From: Pseudomonas azotoformans
Lineage (GTDB): Bacteria > Pseudomonadota > Gammaproteobacteria > Pseudomonadales > Pseudomonadaceae
Assembly (NCBI RefSeq): GCF_900103345.1
Contig: NZ_LT629702.1
Location: forward strand, 2,852,001 to 2,916,000
Length of the DNA: 64,000 bases
Direction: 5' to 3'
Shown here: piece by piece, positions 55,483 to 64,000 of the stretch
How positions within the stretch are numbered: the stretch's first letter is position 1
Layout: each line of letters starts with the position of its first letter
The notes under the pieces: model-generated
Database searches by the model: none
What the model saw: the letters and a program-made list of their open reading frames with translations, nothing else
What the model was told of the DNA's origin: nothing
Translations under genes and position numbers: made by a program

Positions 55483-57672
55483 ATGCGCCGCCTGCTGTCC
55501 TGCCTGTTGCTGTGCCTGTTCCCTCTGCTTGCCGACGCCATTGAAGCGCCACGCCCGAAAATCGGCCTGGTGCTGTCCGGCGGCGCCGCCCGTGGCCTGG
55601 CCCATATCGGCGTGCTCAAGGCGCTGGAAGAGCAAGGTATCCAGATCGACGCGATTGCCGGCACCAGCATGGGCGCGGTGATCGGCGGACTGTATGCGTC
55701 GGGCTACAAGATCGATGAGCTGGAAAAACTGGCGCTGAGTATCGACTGGCAACAGGCCTTGTCTGACGCACCGCCCCGGGAAGACGTACCATTCCGACGC
55801 AAGCAGGACGACCGGGACTTCCTGGTCAAGCAGAAACTCAGCTTCCGCGACGACGGCAGCCTGGGCCTGCCACTGGGTGTGATCCAGGGCCAGAACCTGG
55901 CGCTGCTGCTGGAAAGCATGTTCGCCCACACCAGCAACACGCGTAACTTCGACAAGTTGCCCATCCCCTTCAGGGCGGTGGCGACCGACATCACCACCGG
56001 CGAGAAGGTGGTGTTTCGCAAGGGCCACCTGCCCCAGGTGATCCGCGCCAGCATGTCGATCCCGGCGGTATTCGCCCCGGTGGAACTGGACGGCCGGCTG
56101 CTGGTGGACGGCGGCATGACCGACAACATCCCGCTGGATGTGGCGCGGGAGATGGGCGTGGACATCGCCATTGTCGTGGACATCGGCACCCCGCTGCGTT
56201 CGCGCAAGCAACTGGCCACGGTGGTGGATGTGCTCAACCAGTCCATCACCCTGATGACCCGACGCAATTCCGAAGAACAACTCAAGGACCTGCACCCCAA
56301 GGACGTTCTGATCCAGCCGCCCCTCGCCGCCTATGGCGTGACCGACTTCGGCCGCGCCAAGGACATGATCGACGCCGGCTACCGCGCCACCCGTGCCCTT
56401 GACGCACGCCTGGCTCACCTGCGCCCCGCCGAGCCGGTCGACCCGCAATTGGTGGCCGCCCGCACACCGGGCGAACGCACCCCGGTGATCACCGCGATCA
56501 GCGTAGAGAACGATTCGAAAGTCAGCGACGACGTGATCCGCTACTACATTCGCCAGCCCCTGGGCGAACCACTCAACCTGGGGCGCCTGCAAACCGACAT
56601 GGGCACCCTGTACGGCCTGGATTATTTCGAGCAGGTGCAATACCGCGTGGTCAAGAAGGGCCAGGACAACACCCTGGTGATCAGCGCGCGGGGCAAGCGC
56701 AGCGGCACCGATTACCTGCGCCTGGGCCTGAACTTGTCGGATGACATGCGCGGCGACAGCGCCTTTAATCTCGGCGCCAGCTACCGCATGAATGGCATCA
56801 ACCGTCTTGGCGCAGAATGGCTGACGCGGGTGCAGATCGGTGACCGCCAGGAACTGTACAGCGAGTTCTACCAGCCGATGGACACCGGCTCGCGCTACTT
56901 TGTCGCACCGTACATCAGGGCACAGGCGCAGAACGTCGAGCTGACCCTGGACAACGACCCGGTCTCCGAATACCGCTTGGAGCGCTACGGTTTCGGCTTG
57001 AACGTCGGGCGGCAGATCGGCAGCAGCGGCGAGATCCGCTTCGGCGTCGGCGAAGCCTGGGGCAAGGCGGATGTGCGTATCGGCGACCGGGATTCGCCCA
57101 GTGTGAGTTTCAGCGAAGGGTTCTATGAGTTGAAATACTCCTTCGACTCCCTGGACAACGTTTACTTCCCCCACAGCGGCGAAGACATCGGCCTGGCCTT
57201 GCGCGAATTCGAACCGGGGCTGGGCTCGGACCAGCGCTACCGCCAATGGGAATTCAAGCTCGACAAGGCCATGAGCCACGGCCCGGACACCCTGGTGCTG
57301 GGTGGACGCTACGGGCGCACCCTGGATGATTCGGATGTGGTGATTTCCAGCTTCCTGCTGGGGGGCGCGCGGCAGCTCTCAGGCTTCCGCCAGGATGCGA
57401 TCTCGGGGCAGAACATCAGCCTGATGCGGGCGGTGTATTACCGCAGGCTCACGCCTCGCTCGTACTTGCCGCTGGATTTCCCGTTGTACCTGGGTGCGTC
57501 ACTGGAACGCGGCCGGGCGTGGAACAACGACAACGAATTCGACAGCGGCTACATCAATGCGGCGAGTATCTTCCTGGGGTTCGATACGCCGTTGGGGCCG
57601 CTGAATTTCAGCTATGGGTTCAACGATGATAACCAGAAGGCGGTGTATCTGAACCTGGGGCAGACGTTTTAG
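55483..57672 (+). CDS. plpD: PlpD-like patatin phospholipase, type Vd autotransporter
   Basis: This 729-residue protein starts with a signal peptide (MRRLLSCLLLCLFPLLADA). The patatin domain has oxyanion motif GGAARG (33-38), nucleophile S62 in GTSMG and D209 in LVDGGMTDN. A POTRA domain (near 330-400) and a C-terminal 16-strand type barrel ending in LGQTF follow. PlpD of P. aeruginosa (728 residues) has the same plan and is secreted as a lipase. The start is set at the signal peptide; a longer upstream frame is unsupported. Confidence 0.94.
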   Translation: MRRLLSCLLLCLFPLLADAIEAPRPKIGLVLSGGAARGLAHIGVLKALEEQGIQIDAIAGTSMGAVIGGLYASGYKIDELEKLALSIDWQQALSDAPPREDVPFRRKQDDRDFLVKQKLSFRDDGSLGLPLGVIQGQNLALLLESMFAHTSNTRNFDKLPIPFRAVATDITTGEKVVFRKGHLPQVIRASMSIPAVFAPVELDGRLLVDGGMTDNIPLDVAREMGVDIAIVVDIGTPLRSRKQLATVVDVLNQSITLMTRRNSEEQLKDLHPKDVLIQPPLAAYGVTDFGRAKDMIDAGYRATRALDARLAHLRPAEPVDPQLVAARTPGERTPVITAISVENDSKVSDDVIRYYIRQPLGEPLNLGRLQTDMGTLYGLDYFEQVQYRVVKKGQDNTLVISARGKRSGTDYLRLGLNLSDDMRGDSAFNLGASYRMNGINRLGAEWLTRVQIGDRQELYSEFYQPMDTGSRYFVAPYIRAQAQNVELTLDNDPVSEYRLERYGFGLNVGRQIGSSGEIRFGVGEAWGKADVRIGDRDSPSVSFSEGFYELKYSFDSLDNVYFPHSGEDIGLALREFEPGLGSDQRYRQWEFKLDKAMSHGPDTLVLGGRYGRTLDDSDVVISSFLLGGARQLSGFRQDAISGQNISLMRAVYYRRLTPRSYLPLDFPLYLGASLERGRAWNNDNEFDSGYINAASIFLGFDTPLGPLNFSYGFNDDNQKAVYLNLGQTF

Positions 57673-57705
57673 CGTCTTGCACAGAACCCGATTGTGTAGA
57701 GCGGC

Positions 57706-57850
57706 GCTGTTGTGGCGAGCGGGCTTGCCCCGCGCTGGGCTGCGCAGCGGCCCCAAAAACAGACGACTGATTTCTGACTGAAAAAACGCGGTGACTTTAG
57801 TGGGGCTGCTTCGCAGCCCAACGCGGGGCAAGCCCGCTCACCACAACAGC
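57706..57850. repeat. REP-like inverted pair between plpD and marR-type gene
   Basis: GCTGTTGTGGCGAGCGGGCT and its inverted copy end the element, each adjoining GCCCCGCG-type sequence; the inner parts hold GGGCTGCGCAGC and GGGGCTGCTTCGCAGCCC hairpins. It resembles the element in the centre of the 19760-20492 repeat. It separates convergent genes. Confidence 0.8.
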
Positions 57851-57885
57851 CCTACTTACCACAGTAAGCCAGCACAGTGGTTTCT

Positions 57886-58320
57886 TCAGGACTTTTCCAG
57901 ATTCGCCAGGATGTGCCCATGCACGCGCATGCACACGCTCAAGTCGGCTTCGTCTACCCCCACAAACAGTTCGTGGCGCAGGGCGGTGGCGATGGTTTCG
58001 ATTTGTTCGATCAGTGGCCGGGCGGTATCACACAGCACGATGCGCTTGGCACGACGGTCTTCCACCACGGCCTGGCGTTGCACCAGGCCTTGGCCTTCGA
58101 GGCTGTCCAGCAGGCGAGCCAGTGTCGGCCCTTCGACGCCAACGCTTTGCGCCAGCTCGCGCTGGGTGGGTGCTTCTTCAAAACGAGCCAAGTGCAGCAG
58201 AACCAGCCAGCGCGCCTGGGATAAACCAAGCCCCGCCAAACGGCGGTCCAGCTCGGCGCGCCACCCACGGGACATTTGCGCCAGCTGCATGCCAAAACGA
58301 TGTTGATCGGTTAACGACAT
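57886..58320 (-). CDS. MarR/SlyA-family transcriptional regulator
   Basis: This 144-residue winged-helix regulator has the MarR pattern: LSQARWLVLLHLAR, TQRELAQSVGVEGPTLARLL (recognition helix) and the DRRAKRIVL wing. Downstream target genes are not evident. A palindrome upstream at 58357-58367 may be its own operator. recQ lies upstream in the same direction. Confidence 0.93.
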   Translation of the reverse strand: MSLTDQHRFGMQLAQMSRGWRAELDRRLAGLGLSQARWLVLLHLARFEEAPTQRELAQSVGVEGPTLARLLDSLEGQGLVQRQAVVEDRRAKRIVLCDTARPLIEQIETIATALRHELFVGVDEADLSVCMRVHGHILANLEKS

Positions 58321-58356
58321 AAAAAACTCATTATTTAGACTGAAAATAAAGTATGG

Positions 58357-58367
58357 CTAATTATTAG
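58357..58367. promoter_or_regulatory. Palindrome upstream of the MarR-family gene
   Basis: CTAATTATTAG is a perfect 5-bp inverted repeat around one base, in an AT-rich stretch 37 bp upstream of the start. Size and place fit a MarR-type operator for autorepression. Confidence 0.45.
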
Positions 58368-58441
58368 TCAGCTAAGCATGAGCCATGTCACTAGGCAAGA
58401 GGTGCTATGTACTGATTCGTTACATTGTCGTAATTGGCACA

Positions 58442-60568
58442 TTAAATTTCGAATTCGGACTGCAAAGCCGCCCGCACGCAGTACAAAACCCCCTCTGGAA
58501 CACGCCCGGTGAACAGCGGCGCAATCTCTGCGACCGGTGGCAATTCGCCCTCTCCGTCGAGGAACGCATCCTGGATTTCGCCGAGCAGATCCTCCGGCAA
58601 ATCAAGGGCTTGCTCCAACGACAATTGCTGCTTGCCGATGGATTCGGCAAGCAAGGTGTAAACGTTTTTTTCCGAACATTGCAGCTGACCGGCGATCTGC
58701 ATCGGGGTCATGCCAGCGCGTGCCAGGCTGATCAGTTCGTGGCGGATATCGGCGACTTCCTTCGGCGCTTCGGCCTGGCCGCCGAGCACTTCGAGGAACG
58801 CCTGGCCGTAACGCTCCAACTTGCGCGCACCCACGCCGCTGACCCGCGCCATCTCGGCCATGGTGGTAGGTTGTTCGCGCAACATTTCCAACAGGGTCGA
58901 GTCGGGGAAAATGACGTATGGCGGCACACTGTGTTCCTGCGCCAGTTTGCGCCGCAAGGTGCGCAAGGCTTCCCACTGCTCGCGCTCCTCAAAGCGCACC
59001 AGTTGGCTGGCCTGACTGGTGCTGGTCTTGGCGGTGGTCTGCGGCTTGAGGTCGCGGCGCAACTCCAGGCTGACCTCGCCCTTGAGCAACGGCCGGCAAC
59101 TGTCATTCAAGCGCAGGCCGCCAAAACCTTCGATATCGATGTCCACCAACCCACGTGCGACCATCTGGCGGAACAGCGAGCGCCATTCACCTTCAGCGCG
59201 GGCCTTGCCGACACCGTAGACCGAGAGTTTTTCGTGGCCAAAGCTGCGGACTTTCTCGTTGTCCTTGCCCAGCAAGACATCCACCAAGTGGCCCACGCCA
59301 TAACGCTGGCCGGTGCGGTAGATAGCGGACAAGCCCTGGCGCGCCGGCTCGGTGGCATCCCAGGTCTGCACGCCATCGACGCAGTTATCGCAATGACCGC
59401 ATGGTTCGGGCATGTCTTCATCGAAATATGCCAGCAGGGTCTGGCGCCGGCAGCGGGTTTCCTCACACAGCGAGAGCATCGCGTCAAGTTTGTGCTGCTC
59501 CAGGCGCTTGTGACGCTCGTCGCCTTCGGAGTTCTGCAGCATCTGCTTGAGCATCACCACGTCCTGCAGGCCATAGACCATCCAGGCATCCGCCGGCAGG
59601 CCATCACGGCCGGCGCGACCGGTTTCCTGGTAGTACGCCTCGAGGGATTTGGGCAAGTCCATATGCGCAACGAAGCGTACGTTGGATTTATCGATGCCCA
59701 TGCCGAACGCGATGGTGGCCACCATGATCAGGCCTTCCTCGTTGAGGAAGCGCTTCTGGTGCGCCGAACGCGTTTCGTTGGGCAGGCCGGCATGGTACGG
59801 CAACGCCGGGTAGCCTTGCTCGCAGAGGAATGCGGCGACTTCATCGACCTTCTTGCGCGACAGGCAATAAACGATGCCCGCATCGCTGCGCCGCTCGGAG
59901 AGGAACGCCAGCAACTGCTTGCGCGGCTGTTCCTTGGGCACGATGCGATAGAAGATATTCGGTCGGTCGAAGCTTGAGAGGAAGCGCTCGGCGTTCTGCA
60001 GATGCAGGCGCTCGACGATTTCTTCGCGGGTGCGCTTGTCGGCAGTCGCGGTCAACGCAATGCGCGGCACATCGGGAAACAGCTCCGCCAACTGGCCGAG
60101 TTGCAGGTATTCACGCCGGAAGTCATGGCCCCATTGCGATACGCAGTGGGCTTCGTCGATGGCGAACAAGGCTATTTCCAGGCCCTGCAAAAAAGCCAGC
60201 ATGCGTGGCTGCACCAGGCGCTCAGGCGCCAGGTAGAGCATCTTCACTTCACCGCGCTTGATCCGCGCCGCCAGGTCGCGCTGCTGCTCGGCACTGAGGG
60301 TGGAATTCAATGACGCTGCTGCAACCCCGAGTTCTTCGAGGGTGGCGACCTGATCGTCCATCAACGCGATCAGCGGCGATACCACCACCGCCAGGCCATT
60401 GCGCAACAGCGCAGGCACCTGGAAGCACAATGACTTGCCGCCACCGGTAGGCATCAGGACCAGTGCGTCACCGCCACTGGCCACGCGCTCAATGATCGCA
60501 CCCTGGCGGCCACGAAAACTGTCGTAGCCGAAGATGTCCTTGAGGACGCGTTGAGCCTGCTCGAGCAT
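58442..60568 (-). CDS. recQ: RecQ, ATP-dependent DNA helicase
   Basis: This 708-residue 3'-5' helicase has Walker A PTGGGKS (40-46), [15 protein letters not shown] with the aromatic-rich loop, and helicase C motifs including [10 protein letters not shown] zinc site with C-x5-C-type and CGHCDNC cysteines, a winged-helix domain and a C-terminal HRDC domain ([20 protein letters not shown]) follow. The start [10 protein letters not shown] fits known RecQ; 21 further upstream codons are unsupported. Confidence 0.97.
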   Translation of the reverse strand: MLEQAQRVLKDIFGYDSFRGRQGAIIERVASGGDALVLMPTGGGKSLCFQVPALLRNGLAVVVSPLIALMDDQVATLEELGVAAASLNSTLSAEQQRDLAARIKRGEVKMLYLAPERLVQPRMLAFLQGLEIALFAIDEAHCVSQWGHDFRREYLQLGQLAELFPDVPRIALTATADKRTREEIVERLHLQNAERFLSSFDRPNIFYRIVPKEQPRKQLLAFLSERRSDAGIVYCLSRKKVDEVAAFLCEQGYPALPYHAGLPNETRSAHQKRFLNEEGLIMVATIAFGMGIDKSNVRFVAHMDLPKSLEAYYQETGRAGRDGLPADAWMVYGLQDVVMLKQMLQNSEGDERHKRLEQHKLDAMLSLCEETRCRRQTLLAYFDEDMPEPCGHCDNCVDGVQTWDATEPARQGLSAIYRTGQRYGVGHLVDVLLGKDNEKVRSFGHEKLSVYGVGKARAEGEWRSLFRQMVARGLVDIDIEGFGGLRLNDSCRPLLKGEVSLELRRDLKPQTTAKTSTSQASQLVRFEEREQWEALRTLRRKLAQEHSVPPYVIFPDSTLLEMLREQPTTMAEMARVSGVGARKLERYGQAFLEVLGGQAEAPKEVADIRHELISLARAGMTPMQIAGQLQCSEKNVYTLLAESIGKQQLSLEQALDLPEDLLGEIQDAFLDGEGELPPVAEIAPLFTGRVPEGVLYCVRAALQSEFEI

Positions 60569-60811
60569 GTAAAACTCCAAAATGGTGCCGAAATCCCTCT
60601 GTACAGGCTGGCCGAAAAAACACGCTTTCACGGGAAATAATCCGTAAGCGAAGTTTTCGCGGGCTGGCGCTTGGCCTGCAAGGGCATCACAAAACGCGGC
60701 AGTATACCCGAGCGATCCCCGGCAAAGGGCATCACTGACGAATAGTAAAAACCGGGCATCCCTCCAGAAACGCTGAGAAATTCATTCCGCCAGCCACACC
60801 AAATCGCCCTC

Positions 60812-60834
60812 TTCGCGAGCAAGCCCGCTCCCAC
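60812..60834. repeat. Single REP unit in the recQ-yecA intergenic region
   Basis: CGCGAGCAAGCCCGCTCCCA is one arm of the REP sequence, without its inverted partner. The remaining 329-bp gap between recQ and the YecA-family gene shows no other recognised element. Confidence 0.7.
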
Positions 60835-60897
60835 GCTGGCCTGGGCGCTCAAGAAAGCCTAGAATTCAGCATCGTTTATTCCCAAGGTAACTCTTCA

Positions 60898-61485
60898 ATG
60901 TCCTTCGCTGAGCAACTAACCCGCCTGCAAGCCTTCCTCGACGCCGATGAGCTGCATGACGAGGCGCTGGACTACGTGGCCGCCCACGGCTACCTGACCG
61001 CCTTGTCGATCTGCTCCGAGGTCGTGCCTGACCGTGAATGGATCGACGCGCTGTTCGCCGAAGAGCCGCACTACACCGACGCCGCCCAACGCGAAGAAAT
61101 CGAAGCCACCCTGCTGGCCCTCAAGGCCCACATCGGTCGCCAACTGGCCTCCGACGAAGAGTTCGAGCTGCCGTGCGAACTGGACCTGGGCGAAGAGCCG
61201 GATGATTCCGACCTGCGCGGCTGGTGCATTGGTTTCATGGAAGGCGTGTTCCTGCGTGAAGCCGCCTGGTTCGAAACCGCCGAGGAAGAAGTCAGCGAAA
61301 TGCTGCTGCCGATCATGGTCGGTTCGGGTCTGTTCGACGACCAGCCGGAGTTCTCCGACATCGCCGCCGACGCCAACCTGATGGACGACATGATCGTGCA
61401 GATCCCGGAAGCCCTCACCGCGCTGTACCTGCTGTGCAACGCCCCTGACGAAAAACCGGCGATTCTCAAGCCACGTCACCACTGA
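60898..61485 (+). CDS. YecA/YgfB-family protein
   Basis: This 195-residue acidic protein has the family block LRGWCIGFMEGVFLREAAWF and no C-terminal SEC-C zinc motif. Function is unknown. AAGGTAA lies upstream of the ATG. The next gene begins about 20 bp downstream, so the two probably form an operon. Confidence 0.9.
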   Translation: MSFAEQLTRLQAFLDADELHDEALDYVAAHGYLTALSICSEVVPDREWIDALFAEEPHYTDAAQREEIEATLLALKAHIGRQLASDEEFELPCELDLGEEPDDSDLRGWCIGFMEGVFLREAAWFETAEEEVSEMLLPIMVGSGLFDDQPEFSDIAADANLMDDMIVQIPEALTALYLLCNAPDEKPAILKPRHH

Positions 61486-61505
61486 GTCGCTTGCCCGTGA
61501 CACCC

Positions 61506-61889
61506 ATGGGCAACCGTCCGCTGCTCCTGCGCTACCTGCTGCTGGCCATTGGTTGGTTGAGCGTAGCGCTGGGAGTGATCGGCATTTTCCTACCGGTATT
61601 GCCGACCACGCCCTTCCTGCTGCTCGCCGCCGCCTGCTTCGCCCGAAGCTCCCCGCGTTTCTACCACTGGCTGGTGCAACACCCGCGCCTTGGCCCGTGG
61701 ATCCGTGATTACCTGGACGGCAACGGCATCCCACTCAAAGGCAAGGTCTACGCCATCGGCTTGATGTGGCTGAGCATCGGCGTGTCCTGCTATTTAGTGC
61801 CATTACCGTGGGCGCGCGGCTTCATGCTGACCAGCGCCGTGCTGGTGACAATCTACATCCTGCGCCAGAAAACCCTGCCACCGCGCTGA
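61506..61889 (+). CDS. DUF454 (YbaN-like) inner-membrane protein
   Basis: This protein of 127 residues has three to four hydrophobic helices and the family motif LGVIGIFLPVLPTTPFLLLA. Function is unknown. ATG at 61506 is used; GTG at 61497 and TTG at 61491 in the same frame are alternatives because none has a strong ribosome site. It is probably cotranscribed with the YecA-family gene. Confidence 0.85.
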   Translation: MGNRPLLLRYLLLAIGWLSVALGVIGIFLPVLPTTPFLLLAAACFARSSPRFYHWLVQHPRLGPWIRDYLDGNGIPLKGKVYAIGLMWLSIGVSCYLVPLPWARGFMLTSAVLVTIYILRQKTLPPR

Positions 61890-62006
61890 ATGACCTGCGA
61901 CATTCGATCCCACACGACCTTGGTCGACACTGACTAACCCCAAGCATCATGCGAGACTGTCCAACCGGGCCCGGAATGCCCGGGCGTTCCTATGCTCGGA
62001 GTTACC

Positions 62007-64000
62007 ATGTCGCTGTCCAGCGGGCTGATCGCCGCCGTTGCCCTGGCCTATATGGCCATCATGTTTGCCATCGCCTTCTACGGAGACCGCCGCCGTGCGC
62101 CACTGCCGCCGCGCATGCGTGCCTGGGTGTACAGCCTGTCGCTGGCGGTTTATTGCACCAGTTGGACCTTCTTTGGCGCCGTAGGCCAGGCCGCCGAACA
62201 GCTGTGGGCGTTTTTACCGATCTACCTGGGACCGGTGCTGCTGCTGGTGTTGGCACCCTGGGTGCTGCAGAAGATGATTCTGATCAGCAAGCAGGAAAAC
62301 ATCACCTCCATCGCCGACTTCATTGCCGCGCGCTACGGCAAATCGCAATCGCTGGCGGTGGTGGTCGCACTCATCTGCCTGGTCGGCGTATTGCCCTATA
62401 TCGCACTGCAACTCAAAGGCATCGTGCTCGGGGTGAACCTGTTGATCGGCGCTGGGGCCGACACCACCGGCACCCGCGCCCAGGACACCGCGTTGATTGT
62501 GTCGCTGGTGCTGGCACTGTTCACCATCGTGTTTGGTACGCGCAACCTCGACGCCACGGAGCACCACCGGGGCATGGTGCTGGCGATTGCGTTTGAATCC
62601 CTGGTCAAGCTGTTCGCGTTTCTGGCGGTGGGTGCGTTTGTGACCTACGGCCTGTATGACGGTTTCGGTGATTTGTTCAGCCAGGCCATGCTGGCACCAC
62701 GCCTGGAGGAATACTGGAAGGAGACCGTCAACTGGCCGTCGATGGTAGTGCAGACCGGCGTGGCGATGATGGCGATCATCTGCCTGCCTCGGCAGTTTCA
62801 TGTCACGGTGGTGGAAAACATCGACCCTCAGGACCTGCGCCTGGCCAAATGGGTGTTCCCCGCCTACCTGATCCTGGCCGCTCTGTTTGTAGTACCGATC
62901 GCCTTGGGCGGCAAGATGATGCTGCCGGGCTCGGTGCTGCCGGACTCCTACGTAATCAGCCTGCCCATGGCCGAAGCCCATCCGGCACTGGCGGTACTGG
63001 CCTTTATCGGCGGCGCCTCGGCAGCCACCGGCATGGTGATCGTGGCAAGCATCGCCTTGTCGACCATGGTCTCCAACGACATGCTGCTGCCGTGGTTGCT
63101 GCGCCGCTCCAGCGCCGAGCGCCCGTTCGAAGTGTTCCGCCACTGGATGCTGTCGGTACGCCGGGTCAGCATCGTGATCATCCTGTTGCTGGCCTACGTC
63201 AGTTACCGCCTGCTGGGCTCGTCTGCCAGCCTGGCAACCATCGGCCAGATCGCCTTTGCCGCCGTGACCCAGCTGGCACCGGCGATGCTCGGCGCGCTGT
63301 ACTGGAAGCAGGCCAACCGGCGCGGCGTGTTTGCCGGGCTGGCAGCGGGCACTTTCCTGTGGTTCTACACCTTGGTCCTACCGGTAACGGCGAAAAGCCT
63401 GGGCTGGTCCCTCAGCCTTTTCCCAGGACTGACGTGGATGCATTCCCACCCACTGGGTCTGTCCGTCACTTCGTTGACCTTGGGTACCGTGTTTTCTCTG
63501 GCAGGTAACTTCACGCTGTTCGTATGGGTGTCGATGCTGTCGCGTACGCGGGTTTCCGAACACTGGCAAGCCGGGCGTTTTATTGGCCAGGAAATCAGCC
63601 AACGCGCCAGCGCCCGCTCGATGCTGTCGGTGCAGATCAGTGATTTGCTCAGCCTGGCCGCGCGCTTTGTGGGTGAAGAACGCGCCCAGCAGAGTTTTAT
63701 CCGCTTCGCCTATCGCCAGGGCAAAGGCTTCAACCCCAACCAGAACGCCGACAACGACTGGATAGCTCACACGGAGCGCTTGCTGGCCGGCGTACTCGGG
63801 GCGTCCTCGACCCGCGCAGTGGTGAAAGCCGCCATCGAAGGGCGCGAAATGCAGCTGGAGGACGTCGTACGCATCGCCGACGAAGCGTCGGAAGTGCTGC
63901 AGTTCAACCGCGCATTGCTGCAAGGCGCTATCGAGAACATCACCCAGGGCATCAGCGTGGTCGACCAGTCCCTCAAGCTGGTGGCCTGGAACCGGCGTTA
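62007..64000 (+). CDS. Sodium/solute symporter-type sensor histidine kinase (partial, C-terminus outside window)
   Basis: About 664 residues are visible. The first 500 or so form a 12-13-helix sodium/solute-symporter-like domain (LQLKGIVLGVNLLIG, SMVVQTGVAMMAIICLPRQF, AVTQLAPAMLGALYWKQANR). A linker and the start of a PAS domain (ENITQGISVVDQSLKLVAWN) follow. The plan is that of CbrA-like and related hybrid kinases of pseudomonads; the kinase core lies beyond the window. The start has GGAG 6 nt upstream. Confidence 0.88.
   Translation, partial: MSLSSGLIAAVALAYMAIMFAIAFYGDRRRAPLPPRMRAWVYSLSLAVYCTSWTFFGAVGQAAEQLWAFLPIYLGPVLLLVLAPWVLQKMILISKQENITSIADFIAARYGKSQSLAVVVALICLVGVLPYIALQLKGIVLGVNLLIGAGADTTGTRAQDTALIVSLVLALFTIVFGTRNLDATEHHRGMVLAIAFESLVKLFAFLAVGAFVTYGLYDGFGDLFSQAMLAPRLEEYWKETVNWPSMVVQTGVAMMAIICLPRQFHVTVVENIDPQDLRLAKWVFPAYLILAALFVVPIALGGKMMLPGSVLPDSYVISLPMAEAHPALAVLAFIGGASAATGMVIVASIALSTMVSNDMLLPWLLRRSSAERPFEVFRHWMLSVRRVSIVIILLLAYVSYRLLGSSASLATIGQIAFAAVTQLAPAMLGALYWKQANRRGVFAGLAAGTFLWFYTLVLPVTAKSLGWSLSLFPGLTWMHSHPLGLSVTSLTLGTVFSLAGNFTLFVWVSMLSRTRVSEHWQAGRFIGQEISQRASARSMLSVQISDLLSLAARFVGEERAQQSFIRFAYRQGKGFNPNQNADNDWIAHTERLLAGVLGASSTRAVVKAAIEGREMQLEDVVRIADEASEVLQFNRALLQGAIENITQGISVVDQSLKLVAWNRR

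Noticed and set aside
55399..57279. Minus-strand extension of the SelW-like frame across plpD
   Set aside because: The extension is antisense to plpD; the true protein begins at the ATG at 55398 with the CxxC near the start.

Overview
This is a GC-rich Gammaproteobacterial chromosome segment, almost certainly from the Pseudomonas fluorescens group. The evidence is gene order (cheYZAB-motCD, flhA-flhF-fleN-fliA, fleQ-fleSR, hptB-hsbR-hsbA, phhRABC), the Pseudomonas-only regulators FleQ/FleS/FleR/FleN, and repeated REP-type palindromes with the GAGCGGGCTTGCTCGCGA core. No database was searched; names rest on reading the proteins and on synteny.

Layout. Positions 1-47260 are one very large flagellum and chemotaxis locus, almost entirely on the minus strand, read here from its 3' end. 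It contains motD (cut by the window edge) and motC, cheB, cheA, cheZ, cheY (1-5962); fliA, fleN, flhF, flhA (6132-11267); a small accessory island with a DUF3077-like gene, a cold-shock protein and a cold-shock-like protein (11400-12551); the export and C-ring genes flhB, fliR, fliQ, fliP, fliO, fliN, fliM, fliL (12685-18065); fliK (18300-19640); a gene-free 0.9 kb stretch dominated by a long composite inverted repeat (19760-20492); the HptB-HsbR-HsbA phosphorelay (20531-22926); fliJ, fliI, fliH, fliG, fliF, fliE (22992-28707); the regulators fleR, fleS, fleQ (28840-33020); fliT, fliS, fliD, flaG, fliC (33192-37382); a solitary ketoacyl-ACP synthase III of the kind found in flagellin glycosylation islands (37649-38578); and the hook/rod/ring genes flgL, K, J, I, H, G, F (38854-47260).

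Positions 47588-51846 hold phenylalanine catabolism: the TyrR-like regulator phhR divergent from phhA-phhB-phhC. The remainder is a mixed housekeeping/accessory stretch: an LpxH-like metallophosphatase, an AraC regulator, an EamA transporter, a frameshifted small membrane protein, a SelW-like thioredoxin-fold protein, a PlpD-type patatin autotransporter, a MarR regulator, recQ, a YecA-family protein, a DUF454 membrane protein, and the N-terminal two-thirds or so of a symporter-type sensor kinase that runs off the end.

Regulatory logic visible in the DNA. Six sigma-54 promoters with GG-N10-GC spacing lie 66-78 bp from the start codons of flhA, fliL, fliK, fliE, fleS and flgF, and a sigma-28 promoter precedes fliC. 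This fits the FleQ > FleSR > FliA hierarchy, with FleN and the Hsb switch acting on it.

The least-explained items are: four tandem DxEFExLLxxLHGKG-like motifs in the CheA linker that resemble the CheY-binding peptides of FliM and CheZ; a structured leader with two competing anti-Shine-Dalgarno segments upstream of the DUF3077-like gene; the approximately 730-bp inverted repeat between fliK and hptB; and the orphan ketoacyl synthase next to fliC.
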